A model generated the notes under the pieces. The model was not told the origin of the DNA. It saw only the letters and a list, made by a program, of their open reading frames with translations, and made no database searches. From Myxococcus stipitatus (GTDB lineage Bacteria > Myxococcota > Myxococcia > Myxococcales > Myxococcaceae): a stretch of 64,000 bases of DNA. Numbering within the stretch: the first letter of the stretch is position 1; each line of letters opens with the position of its first letter. Shown one piece after another: positions 25,792-34,374 of the stretch. The position numbers and the translations under genes are program-made. The stretch is taken from assembly GCF_038561935.1 (NCBI RefSeq), contig NZ_CP102770.1, positions 3,720,001 to 3,784,000 of the forward strand. The letters are read 5' to 3'.

Positions 25792-27507
25792 CTAGACTTC
25801 GGCCTGTGGCGGAGGCACATCCACCGCCAGTCGGCCCGCGCGGGACACGGTGCCCCGGGCGTCGAGGGTCGCCGCGGTGGCGACGACCGCGTAGGCGTTG
25901 CGCAGCACCGGAATCCGCGTGCCGTGGGCCTCCAGGATGCGCTCCATCAGCACGCGCGCCTCGGACTCCAGCGGCAGCCCCTCGAGCGAGGAGAGCACCG
26001 TGGCGGGCCAGCGGTTCGCCTGGGCCACGCGCAGCTTCCACGCCCGCGGGTCGTTCATTCCATCCACCGAATCGAGCGCCTCCTTCGTCCTGCCCGCGGA
26101 CCGCTCGCGCAGGGCCCACGCTTCCTGGGTGGAGAGCCCCGTCAACGAGCGCAGCACCAGCTTCAGCGCCTTGTTCGCCAGCGACTCGCGCAGGCCTCGC
26201 GCCACGGGGGTGTCCAACCCGAGCGTCCCGCGCAGCACCGCGAGCCTGTCATGGGACAGCAGCACCTCGCGCAGCGCCTCGGCCCGGGCGTCTGTCAGTC
26301 CTCCCAGGCTGCGCGCCACTTCGGCGTACAGCCCGCGCGTCATGCCCGCCTCGCGCACCACCCAGGCCTCGTCGTCATTCACGCCGCCCAGGCCCAGGAG
26401 CACCGCGGCCAGGTGTCCATCCCTCACCCCCCGCTCGCGCAGGGCCCAGCCCGGCGGGGAGTCATCGCCCCTCAGTCCTTGGAGGACCTCCGCGGGCGCG
26501 TGGACATACAGCCGCTCGCGCATCATCGCCGCGCGAGGCCCCTTCAATCCCAGAAGGCCGCTGGCCACCTGGAGGGGCGCTCGTGGCGCCAGCATCTCGC
26601 GCAGCGTCCACGCGGCCTCATCATCGAGCCCCTGGAGTCCGCGCGCGGTGAGGACCGGGAAGCGCTCCACGAAGTCCAACCTGCGCTGATGCGCGGCGAG
26701 CCCGGGCAGTCCTCCCAGCAGCCACACGGCCAACGTCGGCTCACGCAGCTCCACCGAGTCGAGTGCCTGGAAGAAGCGCTCCTCCACGTGCTCTACCCGG
26801 AGCGGCTCGGACGGGGGCGCGATGGCGGGGGAGGGGACGATTCGCTGAACGGGGATGTCGCGTCCTTCCAGCCGCGCCACCACCGCGTCCACCAATCGCT
26901 GCTCCAACACGCGCAACGGCACGTCGTTGTTCTCGAGGATGATCCAGCGCCGGGGGTCCTCCTTCGCCAAGGAGAGGAAGGCCTCGCGCATGCGCACGGC
27001 GAGCCCCGCGCCCGCCAGGCCCTTGCGGCTGTCGCCCTCCGGGCTTCGGTCCGTCTGCGCCTTGCCCAGCCGCTTGCGCAGCCGCGCCAGGTCCGGGTCC
27101 ACGTCGACGAGGACGACCAGGTCCGGCCACAGCCCCTGCGCGGCCAGCTCGCACGCGGGCCGCAGCTCCGACAGTGGCAGGCCTCGTCCTCCGCCGCTCA
27201 GCGCGAGCTGCGAGTACAGGTAGCGGTCGGTGATGCACACCTCGCCTCGGGAGAGCGCGGGCGCCACCACTTCCTCCAGCTGTTGAGCGTCTCTGGCCAG
27301 GTTGAGGAAGAACTCCGCGCGTGGCCCCATCTCCAGGAGGCGCGAGTCTCGCGTCAGCTCCCTCACGCGCCGGGCCGTGGATGAGCGGAGCTCTCCGCCC
27401 TCGCGCGCATGAGCCACCCGGTAGCCGAGCTTCTTCAGCCTTCCGGCCAGCAGGTTGGAGAGCGTTGTCTTGCCGCTGCCATCAATCCCCTCGAAATCGA
27501 TGAACAC
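25792..27507 (-). CDS. Thymidylate kinase-like protein fused to tandem 27-residue helical repeats
   Basis: From a GTG at 27505-27507 (GGGGATAGG upstream, six bases after the VTC gene's stop) the product is 571 residues. Residues 1-215 are a dTMP-kinase-type P-loop domain: FEGIDGSGKTT (5-15), DRYLYSQLAL (94-103), VVLVDVDPDLARLRKRLG, and a LID-like region near 150-165. Residues 266-535 contain about ten imperfect repeats of about 27 residues with core G(L/V)xDxxAWxLRE and V(L/A)xSL, predicted to be paired helices. I recall no standard thymidylate kinase with such an extension. Housekeeping dTMP phosphorylation is possible, but the position between VTC and DUF4956 genes suggests a special substrate or partner. 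Confidence 0.8.
   Translation of the reverse strand: MFIDFEGIDGSGKTTLSNLLAGRLKKLGYRVAHAREGGELRSSTARRVRELTRDSRLLEMGPRAEFFLNLARDAQQLEEVVAPALSRGEVCITDRYLYSQLALSGGGRGLPLSELRPACELAAQGLWPDLVVLVDVDPDLARLRKRLGKAQTDRSPEGDSRKGLAGAGLAVRMREAFLSLAKEDPRRWIILENNDVPLRVLEQRLVDAVVARLEGRDIPVQRIVPSPAIAPPSEPLRVEHVEERFFQALDSVELREPTLAVWLLGGLPGLAAHQRRLDFVERFPVLTARGLQGLDDEAAWTLREMLAPRAPLQVASGLLGLKGPRAAMMRERLYVHAPAEVLQGLRGDDSPPGWALRERGVRDGHLAAVLLGLGGVNDDEAWVVREAGMTRGLYAEVARSLGGLTDARAEALREVLLSHDRLAVLRGTLGLDTPVARGLRESLANKALKLVLRSLTGLSTQEAWALRERSAGRTKEALDSVDGMNDPRAWKLRVAQANRWPATVLSSLEGLPLESEARVLMERILEAHGTRIPVLRNAYAVVATAATLDARGTVSRAGRLAVDVPPPQAEV
25903..26712 (-). repeat. Protein-level repeats in the kinase C-terminal half
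   Basis: About ten units of 26-28 codons (residues 266-535) align on GLDDEAAWTLRE, GVNDDEAWVVRE, GLTDARAEALRE, GLSTQEAWALRE and GMNDPRAWKLR. Variation is higher than in recent DNA duplications, so the array is old and under selection for a helical-repeat fold. Confidence 0.75.
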
Positions 27508-27512
27508 GTTGC

Positions 27513-28226
27513 CTATCCCCTCGCGACCCCATCCGCGGCGAAGGCATGAACCCTCGCCATCCCCTCCGCGAACTTGCTGTACGTCGGCATCCCTCCAGGA
27601 TTGAGCGACGCCAGCCAGTCCGGCAGCTCCTGACCCAGGTGCTTCACCTCCACCACCACGCGCCCTTCCCGCGACAGCGGCGGTCCCAGTCGCTCGCTCG
27701 ACAAGGCGAACCGGGACATCGCCACTTCGGGGGCAATCTGGTGGTAGCCGATGTCCCGGTCCACCGTCACCCGCCAGCCTCGCGAGGAGGGATACACGTG
27801 GCGCTGGTACGTCACCGCCAGCACCGGCGACAGACTGCCTCCGGTGATGAGCGGCAACAGCCGCGTGCCTCCGCCCAGCACGCGCCCCAGCTCCGAGCGC
27901 GGCACCCAGACGCGCCGCTTCTGCGTGAGGCCATGGCGCTCGCGCTTCACCTCGAGCACCACGCGCTCCACGCCCTCGGCGCCGATGTCCGGTGCGTACT
28001 CCTTCGTGCGCACCTTGAGGCAGTCCTCGGGCGAGCGCAGCGCGCGCTCCGCCAGCGGACAGCCCGGACGGTCGAAGTACACGGAGGCGATGCGCGTGGG
28101 CTCCGGCACCAGCCCACCCAGGTCCTCCGACAAGCGCTGGCACAGCACCAGCGCCGCTTGCTCCTCCAGCACCAGCTTGAACTCACGCCGGAGCCTGGTC
28201 ACTTCCCCCTCGGAGAACGAGAGCAT
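27513..28226 (-). CDS. VTC domain protein, probable polyphosphate polymerase
   Basis: The 237-residue protein is a complete VTC catalytic domain. It has REFKLVL, YFDRPGCPLAE, LKVRTKEY, LEVKRERHGLTQKRR, VTYQRHVY, VTVDRDIGY, VVEVKHLG and TYSKFAEGM, i.e. the Lys/Arg-rich tunnel of the yeast vacuolar transporter chaperone enzyme Vtc4, which makes polyphosphate from ATP. Bacterial stand-alone VTC domains are annotated as polyphosphate polymerases, mostly without direct proof. It is transcribed with a porin gene (15 bp upstream) and the kinase-repeat gene (5 bp downstream). Confidence 0.88.
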   Translation of the reverse strand: MLSFSEGEVTRLRREFKLVLEEQAALVLCQRLSEDLGGLVPEPTRIASVYFDRPGCPLAERALRSPEDCLKVRTKEYAPDIGAEGVERVVLEVKRERHGLTQKRRVWVPRSELGRVLGGGTRLLPLITGGSLSPVLAVTYQRHVYPSSRGWRVTVDRDIGYHQIAPEVAMSRFALSSERLGPPLSREGRVVVEVKHLGQELPDWLASLNPGGMPTYSKFAEGMARVHAFAADGVARG

Positions 28227-28241
28227 GGCGTGTCTCCATGA

Positions 28242-29450
28242 CTAGAAACGGGTCGCCAGCTGCAGCGAGTACTCGAGGCCCGGCGCCTCATCCCCTGGCC
28301 GCAGCGCGCGCTCCACCTGGAACTGCCCCCGGAACCGACTCCCCAGCAGCAGGTTGAGGCCCCCCAACATCGAATGGCCTCGCCCCTTCACGTCACCCCT
28401 CAACTGCAAGCCCTCCACGCCCACCACGGGCTGGAGCGCCCACTCCACCGTCACTGGCACCGTCCAGCTGGCCAGCAGGAGCTGCGCGGTGAACGGCCCC
28501 ACGGGAAGACGTCCCGTGACGACCTCGCCCGTCACGCTCCACGCACCGCTCCTCCATTCCGCGTCCGCCGCGACGGCATGGCGGCGTGCCCGGTCCATGG
28601 CCTCCGCGACGTAGGTACTCACGCCCAAGGTGAGCATCTTCCCGAGCGGACGCACGCTCACGCGGCCGGCGATGTCCTCCTTGGTGCGCACGCCCAGCTC
28701 GTCCTTGGAGCCCTGGAAGACGCCCGCGGAGACGCGCACGTCCCAGAGGCTCTTGAGGCGCACCTCTCCCATGAGCCCGAGCCGGCGGCCCCCCAGCTCG
28801 TACTCACCCAGGTAGTCCTCCACCAGTCCGCGCCCTTGGATGGGCAGGCTCCAGGAGCCCTCGAGGCGGCGCTGGAGGAAGGGCGCCTTGAACTGGCCGC
28901 CGTAGAGCCTGAAGCGCTTCGCGTCATCCGCCAGGCGCACGAAGGCGTCCTTGAGCAGGGACGAGTCCGCGAGGTCCGCGCTCACCTCCGCCTCGAGGTT
29001 GGGCAGCGAGGTGCCCACGCCCACGCGCGCGGAAGGGATGCTCAGCGAGCGCTGGTATTTCTCCCGCTCATCCGCGCTGGCGCGTGCGTAGACGCGGCCG
29101 AAGACCCGCACGCGCTGGACTTCGTCCGCGGGGGTGTCGTCGAGCGCGGTGGAGTCCTCGCCCATCGAGTCCTCCTGCTGCGGGCCGGGCTTCGATTTCT
29201 TCTTCTTCGCGGGCGCGGCCGGCTCCGGCGGCACCCGCTGCGCCATCGCGTCGTCTGGAAGCCTCGATGGGGGCTCCAGGGGCTCGGAGCCCTCGGGCGG
29301 GCCGCTGTCGGAGGGCTCGACGCCATCCACCGCTCCACCCGAGAGCGAGTCCTCTCCGGCTTCCGGCGACGCCGCCAGCACCGGTGCACTCATGAGGACC
29401 GCGACGAGGAGGCCCCTTTTCCCACGTAGATTCCTCCACCTCCCGCCCAT
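28242..29450 (-). CDS. OprO/OprP-like outer-membrane porin, first gene of the VTC operon
   Basis: From the ATG at 29448-29450 (GGGGAGG seven bases upstream) the 402-residue product has a signal peptide (LLVAVLMSAPVLAASP) and a long charged linker with a Lys-rich stretch (PAKKKKSKPG, about residue 80). The remaining 280 residues have beta-barrel character and end in Phe (LQLATRF). The barrel shows the order typical of phosphate-selective porins: DAFVRLADDAKRFRLYGGQFKAPF split over residues about 170-195, then RLGLMGEVRL and VSAGVFQGS. OprP/OprO proteins pass phosphate or polyphosphate. Similarity is by pattern, not alignment. It heads the operon porin - VTC - kinase - DUF4956 - lipoprotein. 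Confidence 0.7.
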   Translation of the reverse strand: MGGRWRNLRGKRGLLVAVLMSAPVLAASPEAGEDSLSGGAVDGVEPSDSGPPEGSEPLEPPSRLPDDAMAQRVPPEPAAPAKKKKSKPGPQQEDSMGEDSTALDDTPADEVQRVRVFGRVYARASADEREKYQRSLSIPSARVGVGTSLPNLEAEVSADLADSSLLKDAFVRLADDAKRFRLYGGQFKAPFLQRRLEGSWSLPIQGRGLVEDYLGEYELGGRRLGLMGEVRLKSLWDVRVSAGVFQGSKDELGVRTKEDIAGRVSVRPLGKMLTLGVSTYVAEAMDRARRHAVAADAEWRSGAWSVTGEVVTGRLPVGPFTAQLLLASWTVPVTVEWALQPVVGVEGLQLRGDVKGRGHSMLGGLNLLLGSRFRGQFQVERALRPGDEAPGLEYSLQLATRF

Positions 29451-29663
29451 GTCCCCGCCTCCCCGTCGCAGCCGGCAGAGGCGTTGTGCAACTGCGGTGC
29501 CCGGAACGACAACGTCGGATGGACGACGGCCATGCGCACCGTGCGCGCACGCACCGAGGCTCAAACGTCGTGACGAGGTCGTTGCAGCGCCGTCACTGGG
29601 AACGAAAGTTCCACGGCGAGGGCAGCCGGGCCTGTACGAATGGCCTTCCGCCGACGGAAGGAG

Positions 29664-30362
29664 TTACTGGCTGGACGCCGCATCCGGCGGCGGGACGGTG
29701 GAAGCGGCGGGCGCGGTGGCCGTGGCCGTCTCCGCGGGCGCGACGGGCAGCGGCGCCGGGGCCGCGGGCGGGCTCGGGGGCGCGGAGGCCTTCACCCGCC
29801 GCACCATGGCCCGGACGCCCAGGGCCAGCGCGGTGCCCGCGGACAGGGCCAGGATTCCCCAGCTGAGGCCCGGAGGCAGGGGCTGGGCGGCGACGGTGAG
29901 GTGACCCGTGAGCACCTTCAGCCGCGTGTTCTGGTAGCGCACCTCCAGCTCGTAGAGGCCCGGCTCGTCGAACTCCACCTGCGTGTGCCAGTTGACCCCG
30001 TCGCGCTGGAGCGTCCGGGTCACCTGCTGGGCCGGCGAGTCCTTCAGGTGGAACGTCACGGTCAGCGGCCCGGTGAACTCGGGGCCCTCGAACGCGCCCA
30101 CGTGCAGGGACAGCATGGAGGGGTCGCCTTCCCGGGGGGAGGCGGGGTGAAGCGTACCCTGCAAGCGCTCCTCGGCGTCCGCCCAGCGCAGCTCCAGGAC
30201 GTCGCCCCTTCGCTCCATGCGGATCTGATCCACACGGGGAGTGGCCGCGAGTGCTCCCGTCCCGATGAGGCAGGTCATCAGCGCACCCGCCAAAATTACT
30301 GCGAGTGGCCTTTGCCTCCGAAGCCACTGTCTCCTAAGATGCCGAGCCCTGACGCGTTCCAC
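29664..30362 (-). CDS. Hypothetical exported protein with beta-sandwich domain and C-terminal helix
   Basis: The start is uncertain: a GTG at 30360-30362 has GGGGGAG nine bases upstream, and a TTG at 30371 is also in frame. A basic n-region (LRRQWLRRQRPL) precedes a hydrophobic segment ending in GALAATP. The next 110 residues look like an Ig-type beta sandwich (TVTFHLKD, TQVEFDEPGLYELEVRYQN). Then a helix (GILALSAGTALALGV) and a Pro/Ala/Thr-rich tail follow. This fits a membrane-anchored extracytoplasmic domain, with YtkA/FixH-like folds as one option. It is divergent from the adjacent Ser/Thr kinase gene, 31 bp away, and could be functionally linked. Confidence 0.6.
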   Translation of the reverse strand: MERVRARHLRRQWLRRQRPLAVILAGALMTCLIGTGALAATPRVDQIRMERRGDVLELRWADAEERLQGTLHPASPREGDPSMLSLHVGAFEGPEFTGPLTVTFHLKDSPAQQVTRTLQRDGVNWHTQVEFDEPGLYELEVRYQNTRLKVLTGHLTVAAQPLPPGLSWGILALSAGTALALGVRAMVRRVKASAPPSPPAAPAPLPVAPAETATATAPAASTVPPPDAASSQ

Positions 30363-30393
30363 CTGAGCCAACTCCCCCGGCCAGAGTCCCGGG

Positions 30394-32727
30394 ATGAACC
30401 CTCAATCTTTCGGGAAATATCAGCTCCTGAAGAAGCTTGCCACCGGCGGCATGGCCGAGGTGTGGCTGGCTCGTCAGATGGGCATCGAGGGGTTCCAAAA
30501 GAACCTCGTCGTCAAGCGCATCCTTCCTCATCTCGCGGAAGACCGTGAGTTCGTGGAGATGTTCCGCAATGAAGCGCTCATCGCCGCGCGCTTCAACCAT
30601 CCGAACATCGCGCAGGTCTACGAGTTCGGAGAGGCGAACGGGACCTATTACATCGCCATGGAGTACATCCACGGCGAGGACCTGGGCCGCGTCATGCGCA
30701 AGGCGGCCAGCGCGGGGCAGTGGATTGCCCGGCCGCTGGCCATCCGCATCGTCGCGGATGCGTGCCAGGGCCTGCACTACGCGCACAGCCGCACGGATGA
30801 CGCGGGCCGTCCGCTGCGCGTGGTGCACCGGGACATCTCCCCGCAGAACATCCTCATCAGCTTCGACGGTTCGGTGAAGCTGGTGGACTTCGGCATCGCC
30901 AAGGCGGCCGACCAGGCGTCGCTGACGAAGTCGGGCGCCATCAAGGGCAAGTTCGCCTACATGGCGCCCGAGCAGGCGGCCGGCAAGGCGCTGGACGGCC
31001 GCGCGGACATCTTCGCCATCGGCCTGGTGCTCTACGAGCTGCTCACCGGGGTGCGCCCGCTCAAGCGGGACTCGGAGCTCGCCACGCTCCAGGCCGCCAT
31101 GGAGTGCGCCATCGAGGCGCCGTCGCGCGTGGCGGATGTGCCGGCTGACATGGACCCGGTGGTGATGCGGGCCATCACCAAGAGCGCGGATGACCGCTAC
31201 CGGGACGCGCGGCAGTTCCAGACGGCGCTGGAGGACATCCTCTTCGCGCAGCACTGGGCGGCGGGCTCGGTCCAGATCTCCGAGCTGATGGAGACGCTGT
31301 TCGCCGACCGGCTGAGCCAGGAGAAGGCCCAGGGTCAGGTGCTGCCGGTGGACGACGAGTCGTCGGGCAGCTCGGGCTCGCCCGTGCCTCCCACGCCTCC
31401 GCCGCAGGAGCGGGGGCGGAGCCGTCCCTCGTCGGCCGACATGAGCTGGGATGCCCCGCCCGGAGAGTCGTCCGCTCCTCGGGAGCGAGGCCGGAGCCAG
31501 CCGCCCCGGACCACGCCGCCTCCGCCGCCGCGCCGCACGGGCACGTCGGCGCAGCCGGTGGTGGAAGAGGATCCTGGCGAGTGGGATGCGCCGTCGGGTG
31601 TCATGGAGGTGCCCCAGCGTCGCCGGGGTGGAACCTCCGACGCGATGCGCCGCCCCAGCAGCGCGAATGTCACGCAGGTGGGGCGCACCAACTCCCGCTC
31701 GGACATCCGCAGCGCCGACATCACCAGCCCGGGTGAGCCCGCGCCCCAGCCCCCGCCGCGCCGCTCCATGACGCGGGCGACGCCCGCGGTGGACGTGGAT
31801 GCGCCGCCTCCGCCGCGCTCCCGCTCCTCCGTGTCGCTGGACCTGGACGAGCGCACGCGGATGGATGACGACGAGGACGACGAGCGGACCCGGCTTCCGC
31901 CTCCGGAGCCCGTGCCTCCGCCTCGCCGCCGCACGGGGATGCAGTCGCAGGTGTCGACCCCCGAGGCGCCGCCTCGCCGCAGGACCTCCAGCCGCGCGGA
32001 GATGCCGTCCGCGCCTCCGCCGACGCGCTCACGGGCCTCCATGGCCGCCGCGCCCGCCGTGCGCCCGGAGGACGAGGTCGAGCGGGCCATCTCGGACGAC
32101 TCGCGCCGCACGCGCCGCACCATGGCGACGCGCAACATCGCGACGCTGGGCTTCATCGTGGGGCTGCTGGCCGTGGTGGCCATCTTCCACAAGCCCATCC
32201 TCGCGGTGCTCAACTCCACCGCCTCGGATGGGCAGGGTGTTCGGCTCACCATCAACACCAACGAGCGGGTGAAGGTGTCGGTGCGCCACTCGGAGCGCTG
32301 CGGTGGCGCGGGCCTCATCACCGAGCTGGGCCCCACGCCGCTGACGCTCGTGTCCGGCGCGCACCTGCAGGACACGCTCATCCTGGAGAACGAGCAGCAG
32401 GGCATCTACAAGGAGGACTCGGACACGCTGGCGTTCGGCGAGCCCGGTCAGGCCAAGGTGCTCACCCACGAGTTCCGCCGCGGCCAGCTCCAGCTCCTGC
32501 TCAAGCCGGACACCGTGCGAGGCATCACCGTGCGCCGCAACGGCCAGGAAGTGGGCATCTACCAGGGCCAGGGCGGCAGCAAGGGCCTGAAGATCGAGCT
32601 GATGGAGGGCAAGCACAAGCTCGAGCTGAGCGGGGGGCCGTTGAAGGACCCGTTCATCTTCGAGGTCGACATCAAGCCCAACTCCGTCAACCGCGACACG
32701 CAGGACCTGTCGGCCTTCATCGGCTAG
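30394..32727 (+). CDS. Membrane-anchored Ser/Thr protein kinase with disordered linker
   Basis: The 777-residue protein has a eukaryotic-type kinase domain (about 8-290): glycine loop LATGGMAEVWLA (16-27), Lys41 in VVKRIL, HRDISPQN (145-152), DFGIAKA, APEQAAGK and ADIFAIGLVLYELLTG. The catalytic loop reads HRDISPQN rather than HRDLKPxN, a form common in myxobacterial kinases. Residues about 310-570 are a Pro/Arg/Ser-rich disordered linker with repeated PPPPRR motifs. A helix at about 581-603 (FIVGLLAVVAIFH) anchors it. The last 170 residues form a periplasmic beta-rich domain that may sense ligand. Substrate unknown. A paralogous kinase lies at 38441-41290. Confidence 0.92.
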   Translation: MNPQSFGKYQLLKKLATGGMAEVWLARQMGIEGFQKNLVVKRILPHLAEDREFVEMFRNEALIAARFNHPNIAQVYEFGEANGTYYIAMEYIHGEDLGRVMRKAASAGQWIARPLAIRIVADACQGLHYAHSRTDDAGRPLRVVHRDISPQNILISFDGSVKLVDFGIAKAADQASLTKSGAIKGKFAYMAPEQAAGKALDGRADIFAIGLVLYELLTGVRPLKRDSELATLQAAMECAIEAPSRVADVPADMDPVVMRAITKSADDRYRDARQFQTALEDILFAQHWAAGSVQISELMETLFADRLSQEKAQGQVLPVDDESSGSSGSPVPPTPPPQERGRSRPSSADMSWDAPPGESSAPRERGRSQPPRTTPPPPPRRTGTSAQPVVEEDPGEWDAPSGVMEVPQRRRGGTSDAMRRPSSANVTQVGRTNSRSDIRSADITSPGEPAPQPPPRRSMTRATPAVDVDAPPPPRSRSSVSLDLDERTRMDDDEDDERTRLPPPEPVPPPRRRTGMQSQVSTPEAPPRRRTSSRAEMPSAPPPTRSRASMAAAPAVRPEDEVERAISDDSRRTRRTMATRNIATLGFIVGLLAVVAIFHKPILAVLNSTASDGQGVRLTINTNERVKVSVRHSERCGGAGLITELGPTPLTLVSGAHLQDTLILENEQQGIYKEDSDTLAFGEPGQAKVLTHEFRRGQLQLLLKPDTVRGITVRRNGQEVGIYQGQGGSKGLKIELMEGKHKLELSGGPLKDPFIFEVDIKPNSVNRDTQDLSAFIG

Positions 32728-32734
32728 CGGTTCG

Positions 32735-33067
32735 TCAGTAGCGGGGCAGGGCCGGGTCGACCTGGAGCGAGTACAGGTCGATGCCCCCTCGCAGCGACAC
32801 GGCCTCCATCCCCAGCGACATCAGGTACGCGGCGCCGCTCAGGCTGCGCACGCCGTGGTGGCAGTACACGACGACGGGGCGGCCCCGCAGGGGCTCCAGC
32901 TCCTCGGCGCGCTCGTCCAGCTCCGGCAGGGGGATGAGCACCGAGTCCGGCAGCGCCACATAGGCGTGCTCGTTCGGGAAGCGCACGTCGAGCAGGGCGG
33001 GGCGGGACTCGGGCGGGCCCGAGAGGAGCTCGGCGAGGCGGGCGGGGGTGATTTCAGGGACGGGCAT
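32735..33067 (-). CDS. Single-domain rhodanese-like sulfurtransferase
   Basis: The 110-residue protein is a single rhodanese domain: LLDVRFPNEHAYVALPDS, LPELDERAEEL, then the active-site loop VYCHHGVRS with Cys at about residue 68, and a closing LRGGIDLYSLQVDP. It could carry persulfide sulfur. The ATG at 33065-33067 is taken; a GTG at 33073 directly follows the upstream stop. It is transcribed after the rhodanese-MoeB/ThiF gene, so the two sulfur-handling proteins probably work together. It is convergent with the kinase gene, 7 bp apart. Confidence 0.85.
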   Translation of the reverse strand: MPVPEITPARLAELLSGPPESRPALLDVRFPNEHAYVALPDSVLIPLPELDERAEELEPLRGRPVVVYCHHGVRSLSGAAYLMSLGMEAVSLRGGIDLYSLQVDPALPRY

Positions 33068-33073
33068 GGGCAC

Positions 33074-34240
33074 TCAGGCGGCGGTGGAGGTGGAGCAGAA
33101 GCGCTCGTAGTCGATGAGCTCCACCTTCGCGCCTGGCGCGCAGACGGGGCACTGGGAATCCTTGCGCAGCTTGAGCTCCTGGAAGCGGGTGCCCAGCGCG
33201 TCGAAGGTGAGGAGCCGGCCGACGAGCGTCTCGCCCTGGCCGAGGATGAGCTTCAGCGCCTCGTTGGCCTGGAGCAGTCCGATGATTCCAGGCAGCACCC
33301 CCAGCACGCCCGCCTCCGCGCAGGAGGGGGCCAGCTCCGGAGGCGGAGGGGCGGGGTAGAGGCAGCGGTAGCAGGGGCCCTGGCCGGGGACGAAGGTGGT
33401 CACCTGGCCCTCGAAGCGGAAGACGGAGCCGTGGATGTTGGGCAGCCCGCGCATGAGGCACGCGTCGTTGAGCAGGTAGCGGGTGGGGAAGTTGTCTCCG
33501 CCGTCGATGACCAGGTCGAAGCCCTCCAGCACGCGCAGGACGTTGTGCGAGGTGAGCCGCTCCTGGAAGGCGCGGACCTCGACGTCCGGGTTGAGCGCCT
33601 CCAGCGCGGCCTTCGCGCTGACGACCTTGGGCTGGCCCTGGCGCTCCTGTGTGTGCAGCACCTGACGCTGGAGGTTGCTCAGCTCCACCTGGTCCGAGTC
33701 GATGATGCCCAGCGTCCCCACGCCCGCCGCCGCCAGGTACAGCGCCGCGGGTGAGCCCAGGCCCCCCGCGCCCATCAGCAGCACGCGGGCCTTCAGCAGC
33801 CGTGCCTGGCCTTCCTCGCCCACCTCCGGGAGGGTGAGGTGCCGGCGGTAGCGCTCCTTCTGCGCGGCGGTGAGGACGACGGGCTTCTCCACGGGCAGGG
33901 CCGCGTCGCTCCAGCGGTTGTAGCCCCCCGCGAGCGACGCCACGCGCGTGTACCCCAGCTCCTTCAGCGTCCTCGCCGCCAGCGCCGAGCGCGTCCCGCC
34001 CGCGCAGTAGAGGACGAGCTCCTCGTCCCGGCCCGCGCGCTCCTCGATGCGAAGCTCGAGGTATCCCCGGGGGATGTGCAGCGCGCCGGGGAGCCGCCCG
34101 CCCGCGTACTCGTCCGCTTCCCGGACGTCGATGAGCTTCACGGGGGCCCGGGTGTCCAGGAGGCGCTTCACCTCGTCCGCGGTGACTTCGCGAATCTCCT
34201 GCTTCACACCGGCCAGCAGCTCTCGGAAGGTGGGGGCCAT
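33074..34240 (-). CDS. Rhodanese-MoeB/ThiF sulfur-carrier adenylyltransferase
   Basis: The 388-residue protein has an N-terminal rhodanese domain (about 15-115, LIDVREADEYAGGRLPGA, active Cys in LYCAGGTRS) and a C-terminal E1-like adenylyltransferase. The latter has MGAGGLGSPAALYLAAAGVG, IDSDQVELSNLQRQ, GDNFPTRYLLND, and zinc-binding Cys pairs in CYRCLYP and CPVC. These enzymes adenylate the Gly-Gly end of MoaD or ThiS and pass sulfur to it. Many fused versions carry rhodanese at the C-terminus; here it is first. A MoaD-MoaE fusion at 6420-7094 is a possible client if its Gly-Gly end is released by cleavage. Confidence 0.9.
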   Translation of the reverse strand: MAPTFRELLAGVKQEIREVTADEVKRLLDTRAPVKLIDVREADEYAGGRLPGALHIPRGYLELRIEERAGRDEELVLYCAGGTRSALAARTLKELGYTRVASLAGGYNRWSDAALPVEKPVVLTAAQKERYRRHLTLPEVGEEGQARLLKARVLLMGAGGLGSPAALYLAAAGVGTLGIIDSDQVELSNLQRQVLHTQERQGQPKVVSAKAALEALNPDVEVRAFQERLTSHNVLRVLEGFDLVIDGGDNFPTRYLLNDACLMRGLPNIHGSVFRFEGQVTTFVPGQGPCYRCLYPAPPPPELAPSCAEAGVLGVLPGIIGLLQANEALKLILGQGETLVGRLLTFDALGTRFQELKLRKDSQCPVCAPGAKVELIDYERFCSTSTAA

Positions 34241-34374
34241 GGGGCGGGGGTATAACCCGGGGACTCCCGTCTGGCCGCGAGGGATGATGACTCCTGGGCG
34301 GCCGGGCGGCCGGTCCCATGGATTTTCTGGCCCCGGGCGTTATAAAGCGCGGTTCGAGAGGAGATACTGCCGAC

